Assembly: GCF_016427605.1 (NCBI RefSeq) | Contig: NZ_JAELXQ010000006.1 | Location: 1-64,000 of the forward strand | Direction of reading: 5' to 3' | Source: Ochrobactrum sp. Q0168 | GTDB lineage: Bacteria > Pseudomonadota > Alphaproteobacteria > Rhizobiales > Rhizobiaceae | Length of the DNA stretch: 64,000 nucleotides | Position numbers and translations under genes: made by a program | The notes under the pieces: generated by a model | Seen by the model: the letters and a program-made list of their open reading frames with translations, nothing else | Databases searched by the model: none | Told to the model about the DNA's origin: nothing | In this document: positions 25,549-33,974 of the stretch, piece after piece | Layout: the number at the start of each line of letters is the position of its first letter | How positions within the stretch are numbered: position 1 is the first letter of the stretch

Positions 25549-26595
25549 ATGGCTGAGCTCGATCTGCGCGCCACAGCCGAACCCGCGGACCTGGTTGGCC
25601 TTAAGGCCGTCGGTCTGGCCGCTGCCGCTGCTCTGGCGCTGGCGGCACCCTTTCTCGCCTCCGAATACTGGATCAATGCGATCATAGTGCCGTTCCTGAT
25701 CCTGTCACTCGCCGGCCTCGGTCTCAATCTCGTGACGGGTTATGCGGGACAGCTTTCCCTTGGCGCAGGTGCCTTCATGATGGTGGGCGCCTATGCGACC
25801 TTCGCGCTGCAACTGCGTGTGCCGGAACTCCCGCTGCCACTCGCGCTGATCTTCGCTGGCCTGATTGCCGGGGCGGTTGGCCTTATCTTCGGCCTACCGT
25901 CCACCCGCATCAAGGGCTTCTATCTGATCGTCAGCACGTTGGCCGCCCAGTTCTTCTTCGAATGGCTGTTTCTGAAATTCCCGTGGTTCTACAACGGTAA
26001 TTCCTCGGCCACGATCGCCCTGTCGCGCGGTCTCTCCTTTTTCGGCCTTAATGCCAACGGCCCGCATGGCCGCTATTACCTGACGCTCGGAATCGTCGCG
26101 CTTTTGACCCTTCTGTCGTTCAACCTCATTCGAGGCCAGACCGGTCGCAACTGGATGGCGATCCGCGATATGGACACGGCGGCGGCGGTAATCGGCGTGC
26201 CTGTCCTGCGCGCCAAGCTGCAGGCCTTCGCCGTGTCGAGCTTCATTCTTGGTATTGCCGGCGCATTGTGGGCCTTCGCTTATCTCGGATCAGCCAGTGT
26301 GCAGAGTTTTGGCCTGCACCGGTCCTATCAGATCCTCTTCATCATCATTATTGGCGGGCTCGGCACGATCCGCGGCGCCTTTCTGGGTGCTGCATTCGTC
26401 AGCCTTCTGCCGCTCGCCCTCGACTGGCTGTTCCAATATCTCTTCAGCGGTCAGGTCGATGCCGGCCTGCTTCAGAATATCCAGAAGGCCATTTTCGGCA
26501 TCCTCATCATCTGGTTCCTCATCCGCGAACCGGAGGGACTTTCGCGCCTCCTCGCCATCCGACGGACGGCCAGCCGCCGCCTGTTCCCCTCATGA
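25549..26595 (+). CDS. Branched-chain-type ABC transporter permease (LivM type)
   Basis: 348 aa. LivM pattern: LILSLAGLGLNLVTGYAGQLSLG near residue 50, PSTRIKGFYLIVSTLAAQFF, and WMAIRDMDTAAAVIGV as the coupling loop, with a late IIIIGGLGTIRGAFLGAAF. It forms the second half of the permease with the preceding gene. Start 3 nt after the LivH stop. Confidence 0.9.
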   Translation: MAELDLRATAEPADLVGLKAVGLAAAAALALAAPFLASEYWINAIIVPFLILSLAGLGLNLVTGYAGQLSLGAGAFMMVGAYATFALQLRVPELPLPLALIFAGLIAGAVGLIFGLPSTRIKGFYLIVSTLAAQFFFEWLFLKFPWFYNGNSSATIALSRGLSFFGLNANGPHGRYYLTLGIVALLTLLSFNLIRGQTGRNWMAIRDMDTAAAVIGVPVLRAKLQAFAVSSFILGIAGALWAFAYLGSASVQSFGLHRSYQILFIIIIGGLGTIRGAFLGAAFVSLLPLALDWLFQYLFSGQVDAGLLQNIQKAIFGILIIWFLIREPEGLSRLLAIRRTASRRLFPS

Positions 26596-26633
26596 ACCTT
26601 TTCCTCTCTTTCTCAAAACCTGGAGCCCAAGCC

Positions 26634-27962
26634 ATGAAACGATTGATTGTTGCCGTGCTGCTCGCCGGCACCGTTTTCTCCCACGCGGCATCTGCCTTTG
26701 CCGCCGACGTCAGCCAGTATATTCCGCTTCCAACCTACCGCGTCGGTGCCTATGCATCATCCGGAGAACTCTGGTGGGCGGGTGAGCGCGACTATTTCCG
26801 CTACATCAATGAGGTCGAAGGCGGCGTCGAGGGCGTCAAGCTCGACTACGAGGAATTCGAGACGGAGTGGAGCCCGGACCGTACGGTCGAGGTCTATGAG
26901 CGCGTCAAGGCTGGCAAGAATGGCTCGCCGCTCGCCTTCTTCTTTACCCATGGCACGCCGGCGACCTACGCGCTCCTGGAAAAGGCTGCCGCTGACAAGA
27001 TTCCGCTGATCGATCCAGCAGGCGGTAAGACCGAGACGGTCGACGGTACTGTCTTCCCTTACGCCTTCCCGCTGCTTTTCAGCTATTACAGCCAAGCATC
27101 GACGGGCATCAACTACATCGCCTCCAAGGTCGGCGGGTTCGACAAGCTTAAGGGCCTGAAGATTGCGACCGTCTATCACGACAGCGCCTATGGCCGCGCC
27201 AGCCAACCAGCCGTGGAGGTGCTGGCGAAGAAATACGGTTTCGAAAACATCCAGATCCCGGTTGCCGATCCCGGCAACGAGCAGTCGCCGCAATGGCGCC
27301 AGATCCGCGAGCAGAAGCCGGACTGGGTCTTCCTGCGCACCTGGGGCGTCTCGACGGTCGTGGCGCTGAAGACGGCGCAACGCTTTGGCTTCCCGGCCGA
27401 CCATATCATCGGCGATGTGTGGGCGGGTTCTGAATCCGATGCCATTCCGGCGGGCGCGGCTGCGGTTGGCTACTCGGCGCTCGCTCCTTATCCGGGCGGC
27501 ACGGATTTCGGCATCCACCAGAAACTGAAGGCTGAGATTCTCGACAAGGGCAAGTCCGATCTGCGCGACCCGAAGCTCTTCGGCGCGGTCAACTACAATA
27601 TCGGCCTCGTCAATGCCGCGCTTGCCGTCGAGGCGCTGCGCACCGGTTACAAGCATTTTGGCGCACGGCCGTTGAACGGTGAAGAAGGGCGGTGGGCTTT
27701 CGAGCACCTGACCATCGACGACAAGCGGCTCGAGGAAATTGGTTTCAAGGGCCTGCTACAGCCTATCGCGATTACCCCGACGGACCATGAAGGTGGTGGT
27801 GCCGCCCGCATTCAGAGCTGGGACGGCAAGAAGTGGGTGCTCCAGACCGACTGGATCAAGGCGGACCATGAACTGCTCAATCCGCTGATCAAGGAAGGTG
27901 CCGCAGCCTATGCCAAGGAACACGGCATCACCCCGCGCACGCCCGAAACCGAAACGAACTGA
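26634..27962 (+). CDS. Branched-chain-type ABC transporter binding protein, paralog 1
   Basis: 442 aa. ATG 26634 after TGGAG; the open frame runs back into the LivM gene but that part is shadow. Signal peptide of about 23 residues (ASAFAAD). Type I periplasmic-binding fold: YINEVEGGVEGVKLDYEEFE, FFFTHGTPATYAL, KIATVYHDSAYGR, and a long C-terminal lobe. It is longer than usual LivJ/K (about 370-400). The next gene is a close paralog; most difference between the two is in the N-lobe, suggesting two ligands for one permease. Confidence 0.87.
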   Translation: MKRLIVAVLLAGTVFSHAASAFAADVSQYIPLPTYRVGAYASSGELWWAGERDYFRYINEVEGGVEGVKLDYEEFETEWSPDRTVEVYERVKAGKNGSPLAFFFTHGTPATYALLEKAAADKIPLIDPAGGKTETVDGTVFPYAFPLLFSYYSQASTGINYIASKVGGFDKLKGLKIATVYHDSAYGRASQPAVEVLAKKYGFENIQIPVADPGNEQSPQWRQIREQKPDWVFLRTWGVSTVVALKTAQRFGFPADHIIGDVWAGSESDAIPAGAAAVGYSALAPYPGGTDFGIHQKLKAEILDKGKSDLRDPKLFGAVNYNIGLVNAALAVEALRTGYKHFGARPLNGEEGRWAFEHLTIDDKRLEEIGFKGLLQPIAITPTDHEGGGAARIQSWDGKKWVLQTDWIKADHELLNPLIKEGAAAYAKEHGITPRTPETETN

Positions 27963-27983
27963 TCGACGAACCGGAGGCTCATC

Positions 27984-29330
27984 ATGTTGAAAAAGATTTC
28001 GCGGACCCTGATCGGCGCCGCCTCGCTGGTGTTTCTCGCCGGAGCCGCCCATGCCGTCGATACGACGCCTGGCCCGGACAGCAACAAGCAGTTTTTCCCG
28101 ATCGCCAGCTACCGCGTCGGCCCCTATGCAGCGTCGGGCACATCCATTTGGGCGGGCATCATCGACTATTATCGTTATATCAACGAGGTCGAGGGCGGTA
28201 TCAATGGCGTTCCGATAATCTGGCAGGAATGCGAAACGGAATGGACTGCGGAAAAAGGCATCGAATGCTACGAGCGCTTCAAGCGCGGCCTCAACGGCGC
28301 GCCGGTTGCGTCCTATTTCCCCAATGGTGCACCTGCGGCCTATGCGCTGTCGGATCGCGCCGCAGAGGACAAGCTGCCGCTTGTGACGATGGCCTATGGC
28401 CGCACCGAAGCCACCGACGGCCGCGTCTTCCCTTACATCTTTCCGGTCATGGTAACCTTCTACAGCGAAGCCTCTGCACTGGTGAACTATATCGCCGAGC
28501 GGGAAGGGGGCTTCGACAAGCTGAAGGGCAAAAAGATCGCCACAGTCTACCATGACAGCGCCTATGGCCGCGAAACACTCGATCCGCTGGCGCTGTTTGC
28601 CGCAAAATACGGTTTCGAGAACATTCAGATACCGGTTCCCGATCCTGGCAGCGAACAGTCAGCGCAGTGGCGTCAGGTTCGCGAGCGGAAACCGGATTGG
28701 GTTTTCCTGCGCACCTGGGGTGTCTCGACGCCGGTTGCGGTCAAGAGCGCGCAACGCTTCGGCTTCCCTGCGGATCGGATCATCGGTGACGTCTGGGCTT
28801 CATCCGAAGAGGATGTCATCCCGGCTGGCGATGCCGCCAAGGGCTATCTCGCACTGACGCCCTATCCCGCCGGCACTGAGTTTGAGATCCACAAGCGGCT
28901 GAAACAGCACATCGTCGACGCCGGAAAATCAGACCTTCGCGACCCGAAGGCCTTTGGCAGCGTCTATTACAATTCCGGTCTGGTGAACGCGCTCATCTCC
29001 GTCGAGGTCGTGCGTCAGGCGCAGGCCAAGTTCGGCAACCGGCCGATCACCGGCGAGGAGGGGCAGTGGGCTCTCGAACACCTCAAGCTGGATAATGCCG
29101 CGCTGGAGAAGGCCGGCTTCCTCGGTCTCGTGCAAAACCTGCAATTGACCCCGGCCGACCATGAGGGCGGCGGCGCGGTGCGCGTCCAGCAATGGGATGG
29201 CGGCCGCTGGAACCTCGTCAGCGACTGGGTGCAGGCCGACCGCAAGGCACTTCGGCCGCTGATCGACGCCAAGTCCGAGGCCTATGCCAAGGAGCACGGT
29301 ATCACGCCGCGAAACGTCGGCACCAACTGA
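27984..29330 (+). CDS. Branched-chain-type ABC transporter binding protein, paralog 2
   Basis: 448 aa; signal peptide to about AHA-24. It aligns throughout with the preceding protein (shared YRVG.YA.SG, RYINEVEGG, KIATVYHDSAYGR, YGFENIQIPV.DPG, VFLRTWGVST, TPYP.GT, DHEGGGA, KEHGITPR). Its N-lobe has extra cysteine-bearing CETEW and IECYERF positions absent from paralog 1, where EFETEW and VEVYERV stand. Only 21 bp separate the two genes: a tandem duplication with retained open frames, probably broadening uptake. Confidence 0.87.
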   Translation: MLKKISRTLIGAASLVFLAGAAHAVDTTPGPDSNKQFFPIASYRVGPYAASGTSIWAGIIDYYRYINEVEGGINGVPIIWQECETEWTAEKGIECYERFKRGLNGAPVASYFPNGAPAAYALSDRAAEDKLPLVTMAYGRTEATDGRVFPYIFPVMVTFYSEASALVNYIAEREGGFDKLKGKKIATVYHDSAYGRETLDPLALFAAKYGFENIQIPVPDPGSEQSAQWRQVRERKPDWVFLRTWGVSTPVAVKSAQRFGFPADRIIGDVWASSEEDVIPAGDAAKGYLALTPYPAGTEFEIHKRLKQHIVDAGKSDLRDPKAFGSVYYNSGLVNALISVEVVRQAQAKFGNRPITGEEGQWALEHLKLDNAALEKAGFLGLVQNLQLTPADHEGGGAVRVQQWDGGRWNLVSDWVQADRKALRPLIDAKSEAYAKEHGITPRNVGTN

Positions 29331-29342
29331 CGGAAAGATTCA

Positions 29343-29367
29343 CCGGGGCGATGACGCATTGCCCCGG
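29343..29367 (+). terminator. Stem-loop between binding protein 2 and the LivF-type gene
   Basis: CCGGGGCGA-TGACGCA-TTGCCCCGG makes a 9-bp stem with one G-U pair, followed by CTTTC. As in the operon at 12544, it follows a binding-protein gene directly, fitting mRNA stabilisation or attenuation. Confidence 0.6.
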
Positions 29368-29387
29368 CTTTCAACGGAGATGAATCG

Positions 29388-30170
29388 ATGACGACGCCGG
29401 CGCAAAAGACACAGGCTGACAGGGCCGACAATCCACAGCTCGACATATCGGGCATCGAGGTCGTCTATGGCGGTGTGATCCTTGCCGTTTCTGATGTCTC
29501 CCTTACGGTCGGGGCAGGGGAGATCGTTGCGCTTCTCGGGGCGAACGGTGCCGGCAAGAGCACGGTGCTCAAGGCGATATCCGGCCTTGCAGCTGCCGAC
29601 CGTGCCAATGTTCGCCGTGGTCATATCCGTTTCGATGGGCAGGATATTCTCGGTCTGCCAGCAAACAAGCTCGCAAAACGGGGGATCGTACATGTTCTGG
29701 AAGGGCGACATGTCTTTCCACATCTGACTGTGGAGGAAAACCTGCTTGCTGGTGCCTTTCTCCATCGCCCCGGTTCTCGTGCGTTGCAGGAGCAGCTTGA
29801 CGATATGTATCAATGGTTCCCGCGGCTCAAGGAGAAGCGGCGCACTCACGCGGGCCTGACGTCCGGTGGCGAGCAGCAGATGCTGGCGATCGGCAGGGCG
29901 CTTCTCACCCGTCCGCGCCTTGTTCTACTTGACGAACCGTCAATGGGTCTAGCGCCACGTATCGTGCACGAAATCTTCCAGATCATCCTGCGCCTTAACC
30001 GGGAACGCGGCACGGCTTTTCTGCTTGCGGAGCAGAATGCAGCACTTTCCCTGAAACATGCTTCGCGCGCTTACATTCTCGAAAGCGGACGTGTGGTGCT
30101 TGGCGGAACGGCCGCAGACCTCAAGCAGCGTGACGATCTCCATCGCCTCTATCTCGGAGATGCGGCCTGA
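29388..30170 (+). CDS. Branched-chain-type ABC transporter ATPase (LivF type)
   Basis: 260 aa. Walker A GANGAGKST, LivF-type IVHVLEGRHVFPHLTVEENLLAG, signature TSGGEQQMLAIGRAL, Walker B LVLLDEPSMGLAPRIV, and an H-loop replaced by the LAEQNA seen in LivF. It completes the importer with the LivG-type ATPase at 23873. ATG follows CGGAGATGAATCG. Confidence 0.9.
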   Translation: MTTPAQKTQADRADNPQLDISGIEVVYGGVILAVSDVSLTVGAGEIVALLGANGAGKSTVLKAISGLAAADRANVRRGHIRFDGQDILGLPANKLAKRGIVHVLEGRHVFPHLTVEENLLAGAFLHRPGSRALQEQLDDMYQWFPRLKEKRRTHAGLTSGGEQQMLAIGRALLTRPRLVLLDEPSMGLAPRIVHEIFQIILRLNRERGTAFLLAEQNAALSLKHASRAYILESGRVVLGGTAADLKQRDDLHRLYLGDAA

Positions 30171-30204
30171 TCCGCTCTCTTCATTCAACAGGAACCACAT
30201 AATC

Positions 30205-31431
30205 ATGACGCAGATCGACCTTGGCTGGGGCGAAGGCCCTTCCGAACGTTACGAAACTCTCGCCGAACAATTCCGTCCGCTGTTTGCCGACATCGCTGCC
30301 GGTGCGTTGGAGCGGGAACTGAACCGCAAGCTGCCAGAAGCCGAGATCGCGCAGTTGAAGGCGGCCCGTTTTGGCGCCTTGCGCGTACCGGAGGCCGAGG
30401 GCGGATTTGGCGCGACCATACCCGAACTCGCCAACCTGCTGATCGAACTGTCGGCTGCGGACTCCAACATCACGCAGGCCTTGCGGGGTCATTTCGGTTT
30501 CGTCGAGGATATCGTCAACAAGGCGCAAGGTGCGGATCGCAGCCGCTGGACGGAGCGACTGGCCCGCGGCGAGATTGCCGGTAACGCCTGGACCGAGACC
30601 GGCAACGCGCAGCAGAGCGGATTTTCCACCAAGGTTTCGCAGGCTGAAGACAGGCACGTCATCGATGGCCAGAAATTCTACACGACCGGTTCTCTTTTTG
30701 CCGACTGGATCAATGTCGGCGTGACCGGCCTCGATGGTGTCGGCAGCGTGGTACAGGTCCGCCGCGATGCTCCGGGTGTCGAGGTCATCGATGACTGGGA
30801 CGGGTTCGGACAGATCCTGACCGCCAGCGGGACGACCCGGTTCGTGGCGGCTGAGGTCGATCCGGCGGACATCGTCGCGGACGAGGATCAGTTCCGTTAT
30901 GGTGCTGCCTTTTACCAGATCGTTCATCTTGCGACGCTGGCCGGCATAGGGCGAGCACTCGCGACGGAAGTTGCCGCAGCCGTCGCCGCGCGCGTGCGCA
31001 ATTATTCCAATGCGGCCGGCCTCCGCTCCAGCCAGGACCCGCAAGTCCTACAAGTGGTAGGCCGCATTCGCAGCAACGCCTACACTGCGTCTGCAATCGT
31101 CTTGCAGGTCGCCCGATCGATCGAGCGCGCATACCAGGCCCATCTTGGCGGTGACGACGCTCGTGAAGAGCACGCCAACGCCATCGCCGAATTGGAGACG
31201 TCGCAGGCCCTCACTGTCGTCACGGATTTGATACTTGAAGCATCGACAATCGCTTTTGACGCGTTGGGAGCGTCATCTACTCGCAAACCCGTCGGCTTGG
31301 ATCGTCATTGGCGGAACGCCCGCACATTGTCATCACACAACCCGCGAATATACAAAGATCGGATCGTCGGAGACTTCGCCGTCAATGGCACGCCGCCGCC
31401 CTATCAGTGGCGCATTGGCTTAGTAGGCTGA
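30205..31431 (+). CDS. Acyl-CoA-dehydrogenase-fold flavin monooxygenase (DszC/SfnB-like)
   Basis: 408 aa. ATG at 30205 after CAGGAACCACATAATC. Acyl-CoA dehydrogenase fold: an N-terminal helical domain ending VPEAEGGFGATIPELANLLI, a beta domain with GNAWTETGN and IDGQKFYTTGSLFADW, and a C-terminal helical domain with RHWRNARTLSSHNPRIYKDRIVGD, the WRNAR.xxxHNP segment of the DszC/SfnB branch. Those enzymes use FMNH2 on sulfides or dimethyl sulfone. The gene ends the importer cluster, so it and the monooxygenase at 22338 probably desulfurise what the importer brings in. Substrate not determined. Confidence 0.82.
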   Translation: MTQIDLGWGEGPSERYETLAEQFRPLFADIAAGALERELNRKLPEAEIAQLKAARFGALRVPEAEGGFGATIPELANLLIELSAADSNITQALRGHFGFVEDIVNKAQGADRSRWTERLARGEIAGNAWTETGNAQQSGFSTKVSQAEDRHVIDGQKFYTTGSLFADWINVGVTGLDGVGSVVQVRRDAPGVEVIDDWDGFGQILTASGTTRFVAAEVDPADIVADEDQFRYGAAFYQIVHLATLAGIGRALATEVAAAVAARVRNYSNAAGLRSSQDPQVLQVVGRIRSNAYTASAIVLQVARSIERAYQAHLGGDDAREEHANAIAELETSQALTVVTDLILEASTIAFDALGASSTRKPVGLDRHWRNARTLSSHNPRIYKDRIVGDFAVNGTPPPYQWRIGLVG

Positions 31432-31432
31432 G

Positions 31433-31457
31433 CCAATTCCGGCAGGGCCGGAGTTGG
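31433..31457 (+). terminator. Hairpin just after the DszC-like gene
   Basis: CCAATTCCGGC-AGG-GCCGGAGTTGG is an 11-bp stem with one mismatched pair, starting 1 nt after the TGA. No T run follows. It probably ends or protects the transcript of the organosulfur operon. Confidence 0.55.
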
Positions 31458-31974
31458 TACGGATGGCGTCGTTGTTTCATCGCGGTTCTCATCAGCTTCG
31501 GGGACGAACTTTTAAAAGCCGCGCTCAATGCGTGGCCTGCCGTATTAGTCCATCAAGACAAACCGGCCTGGCAAAATGGATTTTGGCGTTGACTTACTTT
31601 GCAGCAATGTTCACATAGGATTTTCTTTTGAAATCAATAGCTTAGATACACTATAAGTCTTACCTCCCCACAATATAAAAACCAATTGTTTAGGTGGGGC
31701 AGGCGGGCCTACACGTTGTTGTTCATGCAAGGAGGCACGGATCGCGGTCGACAGATTCTGGCTGGCAATCAACTGGTATTGCCGACAGCTGATGAAGCCT
31801 ACTTCAGTAAACTTTTTGGCCGGACCGGACTTTCTGCTTCCGGCCCCATTCAAGTTCTTGAAAAATTAAGTGAGGATGGACGGGGCATCCAGCCAGGTTC
31901 GGGGGGCGCCCACGTGCGTTTCAGTCGCACTGCCCATGGCAATACTGAGGAGCTAATATGTACGTCGTGCATCT
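31458..31974. other. Gene-poor spacer with fragments
   Basis: No supported gene. A frame around 31730-31900 reads AGNQLVLPTADEAYFSKLFG then RTGLSASGPIQVLEKLSEDG; the RTGLSASGPI part recurs near 238-272. At 31960 a 22-codon ORF (MYVVHLWGLRC...) with GAGGAG 6 nt upstream overlaps the start of the next gene in another frame. It could be a leader ORF or a scar of a truncated gene. Confidence 0.4.
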
Positions 31975-31986
31975 ATGGGGGCTTCG

Positions 31987-33282
31987 ATGCGTAAGGCCAT
32001 CGTTTTGGGCGGATACGGGCTCATAGGCAGAGCGTGCATGCGGGCTTTGGCTAACTCAAATTTTGAAGTTGTCGGCGTAGGACGGTCGCGTCATGCTGCG
32101 CTCGCCGCTGACGCCGATGGGACATGGTTGATCCGCGACATTCCCACCATCTCGGTCGACGAGTGGCAAGTGTTGCTGGACAATGTCGATGTCATTGTGA
32201 ACGCTGCCGGAGCACTGCAAGACGGCGCGCGAGACGGTCTTGAAGCCATCCACGTCACAACGGTAGCTCGTCTGGTCGAGGCAACGAAGGACATTTCCTT
32301 ACGCATTGTCCAGATTTCGGCGGCTGGAGTTGGAACCGAAGCATCAACGGAGTTCTTTCGGTCAAAAGCGCGCGGCGACGAAATACTGGCGAGGAGCGGA
32401 CGAGATTGCGTGATCCTGCGTCCAACGCTTGTTTTGTCGCCAGATGCCTATGGCGGCACAGCGCTTTTACGTGGCGTGGCTGGTTTACCGTTAATTTTGC
32501 CGCGTGTTTTGCCTCATGCTCAGGTGCAGACTGTTCATATCGATGATGTGGCAATGGCCGTAGTGGCAGCGGCAACGGGAAAGCTACCATCGGGCCTTAT
32601 TGCCGATCTCACCGAGCCGGAGGCTCGAAGCTTCTCCGAATTTGTCGACGGGATCAGACAATGGCAGGGTTTTTCACCTCCGTGGTTGCGCCCAAAAATG
32701 CCCGCACTGGTACTGAAATTAGTGGGGAAGGGCGCTGATCTGCTCGGCTGGCTTGGGTGGCGCTCGCCGATGCGCAGCACTGCGTTACAGGCGCTCGCCG
32801 GCGGGATACAAGGCGATCCTAGCGTATGGCTTGAGGCGGGCGGTTACCCCTGTCGTTCGCTAGTTTCGACACTGAGAAGTCTGCCGTCCACCCGACAGGA
32901 ACGGCTTTTCGCCCGGATGTACTTCATGCTGCCACTGGCCATCGCCACGCTTGCGCTGTTTTGGTGCGTGTCGGGGCTATTCGCATTAATATCTCCAATG
33001 CGCTCTATGGCTATTCTCGAAGGACATCACGTTCCGGCGTGGCTGGCGGGTATTACAGTATATGGCGGTGCATTTGCAGATATCGCATTGGGCCTAGCGA
33101 TCCTTTGGCGTTCCGCAACGCGCCTGGCAGCGGTTGGAATGATAGTGCTTTCGGCCTGCTATCTCTTCGGTGGTCTGGCGGTCGCGCCAGATCTGTGGCT
33201 TGATCCGCTTGGACCGATGGTCAAAGTGGTTCCATCTATTGCTTTGGCGGCGATCATTGTGATGATGCAGGAGGCGCGATGA
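31987..33282 (+). CDS. NAD(P)-binding SDR-like protein fused to a C-terminal membrane domain
   Basis: 431 aa from ATG 31987 (MRKAIVLGGYGLIG, the Rossmann start); ATG 31975 in frame is the alternative. An atypical SDR domain (about residues 1-230) carries GGYGLIG, VNAAGALQDG, IVQISAAGVG, and the HIDDVA segment of NmrA/complex-I-subunit-like proteins. After about residue 300 come four hydrophobic helices (MYFMLPLAIATLALFWCVSG; GAFADIALGLAILW; VGMIVLSACYLFGGLAV; IALAAIIVMM), DoxX-like. It overlaps the DUF2269 gene (ATGA). Role unknown; the pair probably forms a membrane-bound oxidoreductase. Confidence 0.8.
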   Translation: MRKAIVLGGYGLIGRACMRALANSNFEVVGVGRSRHAALAADADGTWLIRDIPTISVDEWQVLLDNVDVIVNAAGALQDGARDGLEAIHVTTVARLVEATKDISLRIVQISAAGVGTEASTEFFRSKARGDEILARSGRDCVILRPTLVLSPDAYGGTALLRGVAGLPLILPRVLPHAQVQTVHIDDVAMAVVAAATGKLPSGLIADLTEPEARSFSEFVDGIRQWQGFSPPWLRPKMPALVLKLVGKGADLLGWLGWRSPMRSTALQALAGGIQGDPSVWLEAGGYPCRSLVSTLRSLPSTRQERLFARMYFMLPLAIATLALFWCVSGLFALISPMRSMAILEGHHVPAWLAGITVYGGAFADIALGLAILWRSATRLAAVGMIVLSACYLFGGLAVAPDLWLDPLGPMVKVVPSIALAAIIVMMQEAR

Positions 33283-33746
33283 CCTATGATATTCTGCGTT
33301 TTCTGCATGTGATTGGTGCAACGGTGCTACTTGGCACCGGCGCGGGTATCGCGTTTTTCATGGTCATCTCAAATCGATCGGCAGACCCGCGGTTGATTGC
33401 TCATGTCGGTGGCATCGTCGTATTGGCTGATACGGTTTTCACCGCAACTGCTGCCATTTTCCAGCCAGTCACCGGCTATTTGCTTGCACGCGAAGTTGGT
33501 TGGCCTGTCTTATCCGGTTGGATTGGACTGTCGTTGGCGCTCTACATCTTTGTTGGTGCATTCTGGCTGCCAGTTGTCTGGATGCAGATTCGGTTGCGGA
33601 ATATGGCGCGTTTGGCTGCTTACGAGGGAAAAGCACTGCCGGCGGCCTATCATCGTCTCTATCGTTGGTGGTTTGCTTTTGGCTTTCCGGCATTTACCGC
33701 AGTTTTGGCCATCATATGGCTGATGTTGACCAAGCCGTTATTTTAA
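33279..33746 (+). CDS. DUF2269-like membrane protein
   Basis: 155 aa, four TM helices: LRFLHVIGATVLLGTGAGIAFFM, VVLADTVFTATAAIFQPVTGYLL, WIGLSLALYIFVGAFWLPVVWMQ and a C-terminal FPAFTAVLAIIWLMLTKP. The LHxIGxxxLxGxGxxxAFFM opening is typical of predicted integral membrane DUF2269 proteins. It is translationally coupled to the SDR-membrane fusion, so they probably act together. Biochemical role unknown. Confidence 0.8.
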   Translation: MTYDILRFLHVIGATVLLGTGAGIAFFMVISNRSADPRLIAHVGGIVVLADTVFTATAAIFQPVTGYLLAREVGWPVLSGWIGLSLALYIFVGAFWLPVVWMQIRLRNMARLAAYEGKALPAAYHRLYRWWFAFGFPAFTAVLAIIWLMLTKPLF

Positions 33747-33829
33747 AGATCACCATCCGATAATGAATGCAACGGCACGCGCTCTACTACATCTGCCTCG
33801 GATCAAAATTGATCGAGCTGATCATGTTC

Positions 33830-33842
33830 TTGACTGGCAATC
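33830..33842 (+). repeat. Short dispersed repeat TTGACTGGCAATC
   Basis: Third copy of the element found at 200 and 16291, here identical over 13 nt. It lies in the 228-bp spacer between the DUF2269 gene and an SDR remnant, again beside broken coding sequence. Confidence 0.45.
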
Positions 33843-33974
33843 TGGATTGGAGCTACATCCAATTACAAGGGGATGTTTGAGCCTGTTATTGGCTCTTACT
33901 TTATATGAGTATTCCGCCATCCATTTTTCCCCGCTTACCTATGCTGCTTGAAATTCGAGGAGGAGGGGACGAAA

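Noticed and set aside
26757-28553. Long minus-strand ORFs (265-316 codons) opposite the two binding-protein genes
   Set aside because: GC-rich antisense shadows; the same shadow occurs at equivalent positions of both paralogs, as expected from sequence similarity.
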